9,354 nt of DNA from Bacillota bacterium (GTDB lineage Bacteria > Bacillota_E > Sulfobacillia > Sulfobacillales > JAIMBI01), in the NCBI GenBank assembly GCA_021828405.1, contig JAKARZ010000068.1:1-9354 (forward strand). The letters run 5' to 3'. A program made the position numbers and the translations under genes. Below are positions 1-6,505 of this stretch, piece by piece. The first letter of the stretch is position 1, and every line of letters begins with the position of its first letter. Below the pieces are notes generated by a model, which worked only from the letters and a program-made list of their open reading frames with translations, was not told where the DNA came from and did no database searches.

Positions 1-50
1 GGTCCCACCGCCCTAGCGCCCCACGGCCTGCCGGAACGGGGCGCGATCCT

Positions 51-88
51 GCAATCCCCATCGCTCTCGCCGAGGCGATGGGGATTGC
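51..88. repeat. Perfect 14-bp inverted repeat (hairpin)
   Basis: Arms 51-64 and 75-88 are exact reverse complements (GCAATCCCCATCGC and GCGATGGGGATTGC). The 10-base loop adds a further CTC/GAG pairing at 66-68 and 72-74. No T-run follows on either side, so it does not look like a Rho-independent terminator. The arms carry the same TGGGGA core that recurs at 117-176, so I read it as part of the IS-end repeat cluster. That reading is an inference. Confidence 0.7.
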
Positions 89-116
89 CCCGCCTCCCCC
101 CCCTGGCCCCGGCGAC

Positions 117-180
117 AATTCCCCACCCCCCCTGGGGAATTTTCATGACCAAATTGGGGATTACCTCTTGACCAAACACA
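117..180 (+). repeat. Tandem terminal-type repeats, probable IS21-family element end
   Basis: Two adjacent 22-bp units at 133-154 and 155-176 both begin TGGGGA and end in TGACCAAA or nearly so. An opposite-facing copy, AATTCCCCA at 117-125, pairs with TGGGGAATT at 133-141. IS21-family elements are known to carry several short direct repeats inside their ends, often with GGGGA-AATTT-type cores, and the spacing here fits that pattern. No istA or istB lies inside this end to the right. If the call is right, the element body lies left of the window. The exact tip is uncertain and may be near the CACA at 177-180. Confidence 0.45.
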
Positions 181-900
181 GCTCTACACTATGGCGGGGT
201 CATCGCCACCAGCGCGGACGGGCCATCAGGCGCGACGCCCCCCGTCGGCGCCACGGTGGTTCAGGACGCCCCCGACCCGGCGGCGATCGCCACGGTCGCC
301 AACCGCGGCCGCTGCCATGCCTCATAGGGACGATCCCCGACGGGAACACGGTTTCGACGGGGCAGCACCGCCGCCGCGCCAGGCGGTCGCGGCGGCCCGG
401 GGCCCACAGCACCCACCGGGCGCGCGTGCCCGGCCAGGCCCGGGGCCATCCACACGGCGGACACGGCCGCCAGGTGGTGAGGGTCTCTGTCCCATACGTG
501 GCGTAGGCGGCGACAACGGCCGCAAAATCGGGCAGGCGGATCACGGTGGGGACACCGGCCGACGTCGGGGGGGACACAAGGCAGCCGGGGTCTCTTTGGG
601 CCCTCCTTCAGGATCCGGCTACCGTAAGCGAACCACGGTGACCTTCGGCCTGGCAACGCTACAAGGAGGGTTCGCCGCCGACCCCCTTGCCAGGTCGGGT
701 CCGGCCGTGGCCAACGACCGTGGGATTGTCCTCCCCGATTCCGGCCAAACAGTGTGGGATTCTACAACAATCTTCGCTCACACGCAGGGGGCCCCACCCT
801 GTCATCTGCCTCTCCCGGTCCATCGTAGTCCGCTTCGCTTCGCTTACGCCCTGGTATCCCTGTCCCTTGTGCCTCATACGGTCTTGCAGGGGGGACCGGC
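181..900. other. 720-bp stretch with no confident gene
   Basis: Several G+C-driven open frames overlap here on both strands, but none combines a ribosome-binding site with a recognisable domain. The only family-like trace is the zinc-ribbon-type segment on the minus strand at 322-577, listed separately. A short CTTCG direct repeat occurs at about 831-845. The last 25 or so bases before 901 resemble the bases just upstream of the GDT1 start at 9168 (CATA, then GTCTTG, then a G-run), so this part belongs to the old GDT1 leader. Confidence 0.6.
322..577 (-). pseudogene. Possible transposase-associated zinc-ribbon (DUF6431-like) remnant
   Basis: Translation from a GTG at 577 gives a segment with LPDFAAVVAAY, then CPPCG (about residues 38-42), and further on a C-C-P-V-E-T-V-F-P-S-G-I-V-P-M-R stretch (to about residue 85). 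The order of an LPDF-like start, a CPxCG knuckle, and then a Cys motif followed by a Pro-rich 'LPxFxxPxR'-like stretch resembles DUF6431-type zinc-ribbon proteins, which often sit in or beside transposases. The second CxxC is not intact, the start has no clear ribosome-binding site, and the rest of the frame becomes low-complexity Arg/Pro. It may be a chance frame. A profile search of the 256-base segment would settle it. Confidence 0.25.
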
Positions 901-987
901 ATGGACTGGAAGGTTATGCTCACGACATTGGGCTTGATTTTTGTCGCTGAGCTCAGGGATAAGACACCACGCACAGAACAACCATGA
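901..987 (+). pseudogene. Decayed 5' remnant of a GDT1/TMEM165 (UPF0016) transporter gene
   Basis: From ATG 901 the frame reads MDWKVMLTTLGLIFVAEL, then RDKTPRTEQP and a TGA at 985-987. The full-length family member at 9168 reads LDWKVMLSTFGLIFVAEL, then GDKTQLSTMML. The first 66 bases of the two copies agree at about 50 positions by eye. Most codon differences are synonymous, which points to two old paralogs and not a recent copy. The family's hallmark E-x-G-D-K-T is damaged here: the invariant Gly is Arg. After AAGACA the frame is lost, though weak similarity to the other copy seems to persist to about 990. A G-run just before the ATG (886-895) would be the relic ribosome-binding site. Confidence 0.85.
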
Positions 988-1349
988 CACGGTCCTCATC
1001 GACCTGTTGCTGATGCAACGCGTGCCGCGGCACCACCCCTGTCACCCGGGCGGCACGCCGGCGCTTCGTGAGGGGTCGCCGATTCCGTGAGTGTCTTCGC
1101 ACCGGGTGTGGGGCGCAGCATGCCCAAACTAATCCATGGCGGGACCCGGCTGTGTAACGCTTGAAGAACGGAACGACGGCGTGCCGGTACCGACGTCCGC
1201 TACGAGCCCCGCGTCTGCCTGGAGGACACGCGATGTTCCGATGTGTCCCCGCCCGCCGCTGGGTCGCGGCGGGGCGGGGGCCGTCGTGTGTGGCGGCTCG
1301 GAGACACCGTATGTCAAGCGGTAAGAAGCGAGGCATTTGGCGCCCCCTC
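988..1349. other. Unassigned G+C-rich spacer
   Basis: No open frame here combines a start, a ribosome-binding site and a recognisable motif. Long overlapping frames on both strands are rich in Arg, Pro and Gly, as expected from base composition. The spacer separates the dead GDT1 fragment from the end of the small minus-strand gene. It probably includes the remains of the GDT1 gene body, but I could not align anything beyond about 990. Confidence 0.5.
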
Positions 1350-1796
1350 TCAAGGGATGGGGGACGGGGGTTTGGGGTCACCGGACTCCCCCTCGCGGAC
1401 GCCGCGGCCCGTCGACGGCGTGCCGGGCGGGCCATCGGCGGGACCACCCCCCGCCATGCAGCCGGTCAGCACGGCGGCGGCACTCTCGAGCGCTCCACGG
1501 TCACGGGGCACGGCGGTGCAGCGCGCCCCGTCGCGGAGCGCGTGGGCGGCAGTTTCCCACGTCCATGGCTCCGGGGTTAAGGGCGCGCTGCCCGGAGGCC
1601 CCACCGCCAAGGCGCCGTCAATTGCCGCCCAATCCACGTGGAGATGCGGAAATGCCGCGTCCACGCGCGCCCGGATGGTCCGGTGGACCGTATAGGCGCC
1701 GCCCAGGTTGGCCAGCACCACTTGCCGGGAGCGGCCGTCCTCGTAGACGGTGGCCAGGAGTTGGGCGCGCGTCCCGCGCCAGCGCAGAAATGCCAT
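1350..1796 (-). CDS. Conserved-looking hypothetical protein (starts MAFLRWRG)
   Basis: The protein is 148 residues from ATG 1796, preceded at 9 bases by a strong GAGGAGG ribosome-binding site (1806-1812), which decides the start. The first 110 or so residues look like a real soluble protein. Basic and aromatic residues open it (MAFLRWRGTRAQLLATVYED). A helix-forming stretch around residues 38-64 contains VDWAAIDGALA, and another at about 78-112 contains PEPWTWETAAHALRD and ends SAAAVLTGCMAG. No catalytic motif, signal peptide or membrane segment is visible. The last 35 or so residues are low-complexity Gly/Pro/Ser and may be read-through past a lost original stop. It lies 117 bases downstream of the IS110 transposase on the same strand. 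Whether it belongs to that element or is a resident gene is unclear. I do not know its function. Confidence 0.6.
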   Translation of the reverse strand: MAFLRWRGTRAQLLATVYEDGRSRQVVLANLGGAYTVHRTIRARVDAAFPHLHVDWAAIDGALAVGPPGSAPLTPEPWTWETAAHALRDGARCTAVPRDRGALESAAAVLTGCMAGGGPADGPPGTPSTGRGVREGESGDPKPPSPIP

Positions 1797-1805
1797 GCGG
1801 ATCGC

Positions 1806-1812
1806 CCTCCTC
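1806..1812 (-). promoter_or_regulatory. Ribosome-binding site of the MAFLRWRG gene
   Basis: GAGGAGG on the minus strand lies 9 bases before the ATG at 1796. It is one of only three strong Shine-Dalgarno sites in the window that sit in front of a plausible start. It supports this reading frame over the overlapping frames. Confidence 0.7.
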
Positions 1813-1913
1813 TTCTCGGGGAACCTGCCATCTGGTGTCAGCGCCGAGGGGCCCGCAGGCCGTGCTGGCCGCCTCCCGCCCTGCTCGATGGCGGCGAGCG
1901 GTCGCGCGTCCCG

Positions 1914-2954
1914 TCAGGCGACCGGGACGGCCTCCGTCTGACGTCCGCTGGCGTGCAGGAACTGCGCGGCGTCGTAGAGGGTCCGCTCCCGCCACATGGC
2001 GTACAGAATGCGCAGCCAGATCATCGCGAGACACCGGAGCGTTTCCGCATGGGGTTTGCCCTGCCGGCGTTTGCTTTGGTAATACGCCCCGGCCCAGTCG
2101 TTCCATGGGAGGCTGCAGAAGGCGAATTGATGGAGCGCTTCCCGGAAGGCTTTACAGCATGCGCGGCGGCAATGCACCCCGTGGGACTTGCCGGATTGGC
2201 GCGTGACGGGTGCCACGCCGGCATAGGCCGCCACCGCGCGGGCACTCCCGAAGCGGGTGCGGCCCTCCCCGAACTCCGCTGCCATCCGGACCGCGAGACG
2301 CAGGCCCGCACCCCGCAGGCTGAGGAAGATCGCGCGGTCCGGATGGTCGCTAAAAAGCTCTTTCAGCCGCTGGTCATAGGCGCGAATCTGTCGGTACAGC
2401 GTGAGCAACGTCTCGGCCAAGGTCGTGATGAGCAGCCGCTTGGCCTGCACGACGGTCGGGTCGACGGGCAGGGGCTCCTGCGCCAGGGCCGCCCGGATCG
2501 CCGGCACCTTCCGGCCGGGGCTGCTATAGCCATGGTGCTTGAGGACCGCCACGAGCTCCGCATCGGGGGCGGCCCGGGCGGCATCCCGGGTGGGATAGGT
2601 CCGGAGGAACCCGAGTGTGGAGCGGGCCGTCAGATCCGGGAGGGCCGCGACCGCGGCGGGCAACGACGCCAACAGCGCCGCTCGCAATTGATGGGCCAGC
2701 ATCGTTTGGGTTTTCTCGAGCTCCGCCAGATCCCGGGTCACGAGGCGCAGCTCCCGGGTGCGGGCGCTCTCGGGCACCAGGGGGCGATACGCGGCCCGAT
2801 CGGTGCGCACGACGCCCGCCAAACAGCGGGCATCCAGGCGGTCGGTTTTCGTGCCGCCCAATGCCACCCGGTCGCGGTAGCGCTCAATGGCCTTGGGGTT
2901 AATGACGGCGCACTCAGCTGTTGTTAAACCCAGTCGAGCGGCAGGAGTGTACAA
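1914..2954 (-). pseudogene. IS110-family transposase, N-terminally truncated
   Basis: The frame is open for 346 residues from a TTG at 2954, with no internal stop. IS110 enzymes are DEDD/Ser recombinases. They have an N-terminal RuvC-like DEDD domain and a C-terminal Transposase_20 domain, and they act with a bridge RNA made from a non-coding end of the element. Here the third and fourth acidic residues are present in KTDRLDAR (about residues 36-43), preceded by VINPKAIERYR. The C-terminal half carries SLRGAGLRLAVRMAAEFG, then AVAAYAGVAPVTRQSGKS (about residues 243-260) with the expected Ser, then WAGAYYQ and a Trp/Leu-rich end. The first Asp and the Glu of DEDD, about 55-60 residues, are missing. 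A TGA lies 10 codons upstream of the TTG, and the DNA there belongs to a different sequence. The element is therefore inactive as it stands, although the remainder is well preserved and probably a fairly recent loss. Confidence 0.9.
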
Positions 2955-3135
2955 AACATATCGAGAGCCATCCCTGCGCGGTCAAATCGATGCCGTCGTG
3001 ACCGGACGCGTTGGCTAACTTACATATCCACTCAGAGCCATCACTCAGTCGGAGTAATTGCGGCCTGGACGCGGCGTCGAATGACCGCAACCAGCGAATT
3101 GGCTCAAGAAGTAATGGCATCTCCGCGCGCGCCAT
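2955..3135 (-). pseudogene. HipA-like kinase (HipA_2 type) N-terminal fragment
   Basis: From ATG 3135 the minus strand reads MARAEMPLLLEPIRWLRSFD, then AASRPQLLRLSDGSEWICKL and ANASGHDG. This resembles the beginning of HipA-like kinase domains of the type annotated HipA_2. In those, an 'aIRyirrm.GGSqP.L' stretch leads to a 'DG..YVVKF..N' strand bearing the ATP-binding Lys. The expected continuation, a conserved Asn-Glu helix, is absent: after SGHDG the translation loses similarity and runs into the truncated IS110 end, stopping at 2914. No ribosome-binding site precedes ATG 3135, so the true start may be elsewhere. The DNA is more A+T-rich than its surroundings. HipA-family kinases can be toxins of toxin-antitoxin pairs, but no partner gene is visible and this fragment cannot be functional. 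Confidence 0.45.
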
Positions 3136-3177
3136 GAAAAGAACAGTTATCCGACAACAGTTCGTTTCCTGCCTCAA

Positions 3178-3580
3178 CTCTCTTCAATCGAAATCATTAT
3201 GGCTGAGTAGAAATCGGGATAGAAGTGAGTCTGAATCATGCAGACAGCAGTAATATGCCTTAATCCGAATGACCTTAGCAGAGGCGGAGTCCTTACGGCG
3301 CTAAGGGCGACCAGCAGGGCGAAACCATGCGGGGCGTAGCTACTGTCACGTTCTGCATCACACTCGTACGCGATACACCGCCCTACGATGTCGGTGACGT
3401 TGCTGTGATAGCGTCTGTGTGGTGCTGTCAAAGCGGGTCTGAGTTCCTCCTCGTGCAAAATCCGAGGATGTTTCACCGGGTTGGTTGGTGTTACACTTAC
3501 CCGACGTCTCTAACCCGAGGTCTTCCCGAACTGGGTTCATATGTTTGAGTTCGAACTTTGAACTCAGCGCTTGGTGGAAA
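3178..3580. other. A+T-richer spacer without a recognisable gene
   Basis: Base composition drops visibly here compared with both sides, and this continues from the HipA-like fragment, so about 2920-3565 may be one block of different origin. Open frames are short and show no family motif. A near-palindrome lies at 3547-3565 (GAGTTCGAACTTTGAACTC, 16 of 19 positions self-complementary). No tRNA, rRNA or promoter could be identified. Confidence 0.5.
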
Positions 3581-4049
3581 TTGCACTGCGGCGCGGCTCG
3601 GGAATATCCCGCCGACATCCGTCCGTCGCCCGCTTTCGCGATGCACCCGGTCCAGCGGGAACGTCGATGCGACCCGCCACCGATGGTCCGCAGGCAAGTG
3701 CCTCAACACGGACAGGGCGTACGCCGTATCCAGCCGCGCGGTGGCCGCCTGCAGCAATCAGCTTGGCACCGCCTCGGCGAACTAGTTCTGCGACACGAGG
3801 CACTCCGTTGATCCGCAGTGACAAAGGTCGTCCGCCCCAAGGGCACCTTCATCGCCTGCGCCAGCTTCGGCACGGTAGTTGGAAGATTCCCGAGCGCATG
3901 CCCCCGCCACTGTTGCAACAGGCCCCTGGGCATACGGCGTGGGTGGACTACTTAAGCCCTCGGTGTGCCTCGAGGATGACCCACGGGGCGCCAGTCAACC
4001 CGCGATCGACGAAGATCCGCAGGCAGGGCGTCCCGAAGGCGGTGTCCGC
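3581..4049 (-). pseudogene. IS256-family transposase remnant 1 (multiple frameshifts)
   Basis: IS256 enzymes are DDE transposases (Transposase_mut). Reading the minus strand from about 4049, one frame gives FVDRGLTGAPWVILEAHRGL with a stop at 3948-3950, matching the family's 'LRSLVARGLxGVxLVISDAHxGLK'. The catalytic Asp of SDAH is Glu here (LEAH). A second frame (about 3933-3810) gives LLQQWRGHALGNLPTTVPK, matching 'WQRCRVHFxRNxLxxVPK', with the Cys lost. A third (3757-3581) gives DRVHRESGRRTDVGGIFPSR, matching 'LERLNREIxRRTxVVGIFPN'. At least two frame changes plus substitutions of conserved residues show an old, dead copy. The part before the second catalytic Asp is missing or unrecognisable, and the ISL3 remnant begins about 110 bases away. 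Confidence 0.85.
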
Positions 4050-4160
4050 GTCTAAATTGCAACGTGGAAAAGGCTCTGGCGCCAGCCGTATTTCGTCAAG
4101 CTTTTGGATGGTGTCGAGGCGGCAGAAAAGACAGGAGCACGCCGCGGTCCAGGCAGTGGA

Positions 4161-4674
4161 CTCGTGGCGGGGTGGCTGATACCGAAGGATGTCCCGCTGG
4201 CGATCACCGTCGTCGTCGGGGAGGCGACCCCGATCATCATCCGCAGCCCGATGCCCGCCGTGTGGCACCTCCAGCGGACGCATCCCCAGCGCCGACTGGC
4301 GGACGGTGCCGGATCTGCCCGGGCGGACGGGTCCGGTCCAGTGGCTACGGCGCTGCCGGCGGGTCCGGTGCCCGAATCCCGCCTGTCCCCGGAACCTCGT
4401 GGGTGAGCGAGTGCGCGCCGCGTGGGGCGCGGCACGCCACCGGCGGATGACAGCCTTGTGGCCCCCTCTCACCACCTGGGGCTGGACCGCCCGGGCTGCC
4501 GATGTCGCCCGGGTGGCCCCCCAGCCGGGTCTCCCGATCCGTGCGGATACGGTGTTGCGTGCTGGGCAGGCGGCGGCGGATCCGCCAGTGGCGGACGTCC
4601 GAGTCGTCGGGATCGCCGAGGGGGCGCCCCGCGCGGGGCGGCCCGACGCGTCCCTCGTCGTCCCAACCATGTAG
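4161..4674 (+). pseudogene. ISL3-family transposase N-terminal remnant
   Basis: Two plus-strand frames join into one ISL3-type N-terminus. About 4176-4250 reads LIPKDVPLAITVVVGEATPI, then IIRSPMP, the usual lead-in. After a one-base frame change around 4245 comes CPPCGTSSGR (4252-4281), then VPDLPGRTGPVQ, then RVRCPNPACPRNLVGER. These are the zinc-binding Cys pairs of the ISL3 N-terminal zinc finger, followed by the helix-turn-helix-like region LPIRADTVL and VRVVGIAEGAP. The last matches the 'RxLGxDDWAxRRG' start of the DDE domain, with the Asp pair lost. The frame stops at 4672-4674, so most of the DDE domain is missing. Both Cys pairs survive, so this is truncated and frameshifted but less eroded than IS256 remnant 1. 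Confidence 0.8.
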
Positions 4675-4736
4675 GCACACCGTGCGAGCTGTTTCGTAGC
4701 GACAGGTCTAATACTGTGTGGGACAACGTAGGTGCG

Positions 4737-4844
4737 GTGTACCTCCGTGCCACGGCCCGCTAGAACAAGGACGGCCAGGGCGTGCGCTATCTGCAGCTGG
4801 CTGAGAGCCTCCGGGAGCCCGGCAAACAGTATGGGGACTCCTGA
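4737..4844 (+). pseudogene. IS1634-like (IS4 superfamily) transposase 5' remnant
   Basis: From GTG 4737 the translation is VYLRATAR, an in-frame TAG (4761-4763), then NKDGQGVRYLQLAESLREPG and KQYGDS, with a TGA at 4842. IS1634-type transposases begin with 'MYLR.t.rKNKDGs.v.YLQLve..R.pg', so the order and spacing of YLR, NKDG, YLQL and the basic Arg-x-Pro-Gly turn fit well. Nothing after the TGA can be aligned, so only the first 35 or so residues remain. It begins 62 bases after the ISL3 remnant ends. Either the elements were inserted into one another or deletions joined them. Confidence 0.6.
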
Positions 4845-5040
4845 GTCACCGGGCCCCTGTCGCGGCGCTCTCGTAGGATCTGCCATTTTGTGGTCAAAGC
4901 AGGGGCGCAGCCGGGTTGTGCCAAGCCTGTCCATCGTCGTTCGTCAAGCCGCGGTGACGGAACCCGCGCGCTCGTACCCAAGATCACTCTGCAGCGTATG
5001 TCAACGGCCGGTCCGGCGTCGTGAATCCTGGCCATAACCT
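4845..5040. other. Short unassigned spacer between IS remnants
   Basis: Continuing the IS1634 frame or shifting it gives no further family match. The sequence may be eroded transposase body. Confidence 0.4.
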
Positions 5041-5213
5041 GTTCCGAATCGTCGCACGGCGCGAGAGTCGGTCGAGAATGAGTGTCGCCAGTCCCGCATC
5101 ACAGATGCGCCTCCCGGATGGGCGCGCTAGGTCGCCACGAGGGGGCCCAGTCCTGGCTGGCGTCGTGCCGAGACACCACAAGCCACTCGTGGTGCCGTAC
5201 CATGAGTACTGCC
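5041..5213 (-). pseudogene. Probable IstB (IS21 helper ATPase) C-terminal remnant
   Basis: IstB is the AAA+ helper ATPase of IS21 elements. The minus strand at 5213-5139 reads RHHEWLVVSRHDASQDWAPS, and after a frame change 5100-5041 reads DAGLATLILDRLSRRATIRN. These resemble the C-terminal IstB segments 'RYErgSliltSN.a..eW' and 'GD.vlAtaiLDRLlHHa.ilni.GeSYR', with LDRL the clearest match. The final GxSYR is not present, the frame is broken between the two pieces, and upstream Walker motifs are absent. The match is short and could be chance. The IS21-type terminal repeats at the left edge are independent of it, some 5 kb away. Confidence 0.4.
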
Positions 5214-5647
5214 CCCACCTAGCTTACAACTTCGGTGCGGTGTGAGACGGTACCGACCACGGGCGAGCGACTCCCCATCTCCCGGCTCAGGGTTCCGCTG
5301 TTCCTAGGGGTCGGTGACGGACATGAGGCCTCTACGCTCCGCGAGACCGGGTCTGAACAGCTGCGGGTCGTCCACCCGATCGCGGGCTGCGGCTGCGTGC
5401 GAGCACCACGTTTGCTCCGAGGTCAGCGGCACGACCCGCGAAATGACCACGGGACCGGGGCCACCATCTCCGTAAACTCGTCGAGGCGTGACGAACGTAC
5501 GAGAAAGGGCGATGGTGTGTGCCAAAGCGGGGCTTGTGTGCTGTCGCTTGGCGCGGACGACGGCCGCAACTTGCCGCGTACCGTGGTGCTCCACCGCCGT
5601 ACCGTGTCTGGCAGGGTTCGGCCTGCTCTGGAGGAGGTGGAGGATCG
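5214..5647. other. Unassigned stretch without a supportable gene
   Basis: Overlapping open frames exist on both strands, but none shows a domain, membrane segment or ribosome-binding site at its start. A Gly/Glu-rich purine tract at 5628-5643 (GAGGAGGTGGAGG) forms the ribosome-binding region of the small frame that follows. Confidence 0.4.
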
Positions 5648-5773
5648 ATGCCTCGGTTCCGTCGGCGCTGGCTGGCGCTGCTGCAGCAATGGGTGCGGGG
5701 GCGCTCCGGCAACGTGTTCATCGAAAATGGCATATAGATCATCATCGTGATCATCGCATCTCTGGGGTACTGA
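5648..5773 (+). pseudogene. Small membrane-anchored peptide frame interrupted by TAG
   Basis: ATG 5648 is preceded by TGGAGG (5638-5643) and GAGGAGG (5631-5637). It encodes MPRFRRRWLALLQQWVRGRS, then GNVFIENGI, and a TAG at 5735-5737. The same frame continues IIIVIIASLGY to a TGA at 5771. A basic N-terminus, then a Gly/Glu pair, then an Ile/Val-rich hydrophobic run is the layout of small Flp-type prepilins ('F..de.GatAiEYgLi..lia'), here with 'GNVFIENGI'. The TAG could be a single-base change from a sense codon such as TGG or CAG. Even with read-through the product, at 41 residues, is shorter than typical Flp pilins. The family call is weak. The start signals and hydrophobic continuation are seen directly. 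Confidence 0.35.
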
Positions 5774-5818
5774 GCGGGGACGTCGACATGCCAAAATATG
5801 CGCAGCATTTGCGGGCCC

Positions 5819-5836
5819 CTAAAATCCCTAGAATTG
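5819..5836. repeat. Dispersed 9-bp-periodic repeat, copy A
   Basis: CTAAAATCCCTAGAATTG. It shares 14 or more of 18 positions with copies B (5875) and C (8884). Read on the minus strand it is a 9-base unit of the form ATT-NTA-GGR repeated twice. Confidence 0.6.
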
Positions 5837-5874
5837 CCCTGCCGGGGCACCGACGCGGTGTGGTGAACCATCTC

Positions 5875-5892
5875 CTACAATCCCTAGCAATC
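5875..5892. repeat. Dispersed 9-bp-periodic repeat, copy B
   Basis: CTACAATCCCTAGCAATC, 39 bases after copy A and in the same orientation. On the minus strand it falls in a frame reading LLGIVG. Confidence 0.6.
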
Positions 5893-6198
5893 GGGGTACT
5901 TGGTTGCGGATGCGGGTCACCTCCACAATCGTGGTGTAAAAGTGGGTTTCCTCGAGCAACAACGGAACCAGATCCAGGGTAACGAAGCATGAAACGGCAG
6001 GCAGACGGGAGGCCGGCCCGCGCAACGCGGGCGCCCGCCTCCGGCGGCGGTGGGGCGTGCCTTACTCTCCGGGGAGGTGGATCTCCGGTACTGCGGCGGG
6101 GCCGAAGCACGCCCGCCCGCGTCTTCGGGGAAGGCGTCCCGTGGGGGCTCTCGCGTGTAGTCACTACACCGTCCCACCAGCAACGCCGTCGGCGGGGT

Positions 6199-6480
6199 CC
6201 CCCGCAGGGGCGCCATTGACTCCTGGCTGAAGTACCGCCGGGCGGCGGCCGCCGACTAGTCCTGCTGTTCCACGAGCACCGCACCCAACAGGCGCAGACT
6301 GGCGACGCGGTTCGGGAAGATGCCCACCACATCCGCGCGTCGACCGACTTCGCGGTTCAAGCGCTCCAGCGGGTTCGTCGAGTCGATCTGCCGCCAGTGC
6401 GCCGCCGGGAAGTGCGTAAACGCGAGCACATCGTGGGCCATGTCGCGCAACTCGTCCGCGGCGCTCGTTGTGGAAACGTC
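6199..6480 (-). pseudogene. IS256-family transposase remnant 2 (C-terminal end)
   Basis: Minus-strand translation gives [20 protein letters not shown], then [20 protein letters not shown], then [20 protein letters not shown] and VEQQD. This is a near-consensus IS256 C-terminus, including the [19 protein letters not shown] signature. A TAG at 6258-6256 interrupts it. The same frame continues SAAAARRYFSQESMAPLRG, which matches the family's end 'EW..(G)RRYfS.ESmA.L', so the TAG is a nonsense change within the gene. Everything upstream of about residue 300, including all of the catalytic DDE positions except perhaps the last Glu region, is missing. It is much less eroded than the copy at 3581-4049, so it arrived later. 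It lies about 25 bases past the MFS stop. Confidence 0.9.
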
Positions 6481-6505
6481 AGACGGGAGACGACCGGGTC
6501 TTGGG

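Larger units (their letters stand above)
5774..6198. other. Unassigned stretch with two 9-bp-periodic repeat copies
   Basis: No gene is supportable. On the minus strand about 6000-5850 reads VPLLLEETHFYTTIVEVTRI, then RNQVPRLLGIVGDG. It has protein-like composition but no start and no recognised family. The repeats at 5819 and 5875 lie within it, the second at its RLLGIVG end. Confidence 0.4.

Noticed and set aside
51..88. Rho-independent terminator
   Set aside because: The hairpin is strong, but no T-run follows it on either strand.
191..937. 248-codon plus-strand open frame near the left edge
   Set aside because: Low-complexity Arg/Pro/Ala translation with no ribosome-binding site and no family features.
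1797..1913. Bridge RNA of the IS110 element in its 3' flank
   Set aside because: The 117-base spacer carries the next gene's ribosome-binding site and shows no clear structured loop pair. The element's other end is missing, so no target/donor matching could be tested.
1638..2927. Long plus-strand open frame of 429 codons opposite the IS110 transposase
   Set aside because: It is the antisense shadow of a recognisable transposase. It has no ribosome-binding site or domain, and its composition follows from high third-position G+C on the other strand.
3547..3565. tRNA T-arm (GTTCGAA sequence)
   Set aside because: No acceptor, D or anticodon arm can be folded around it. It is a simple near-palindrome.
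3948..4934. 328-codon minus-strand open frame
   Set aside because: Only the last 30 or so codons match anything (IS256). The rest is antisense to the ISL3 and IS1634-like remnants.
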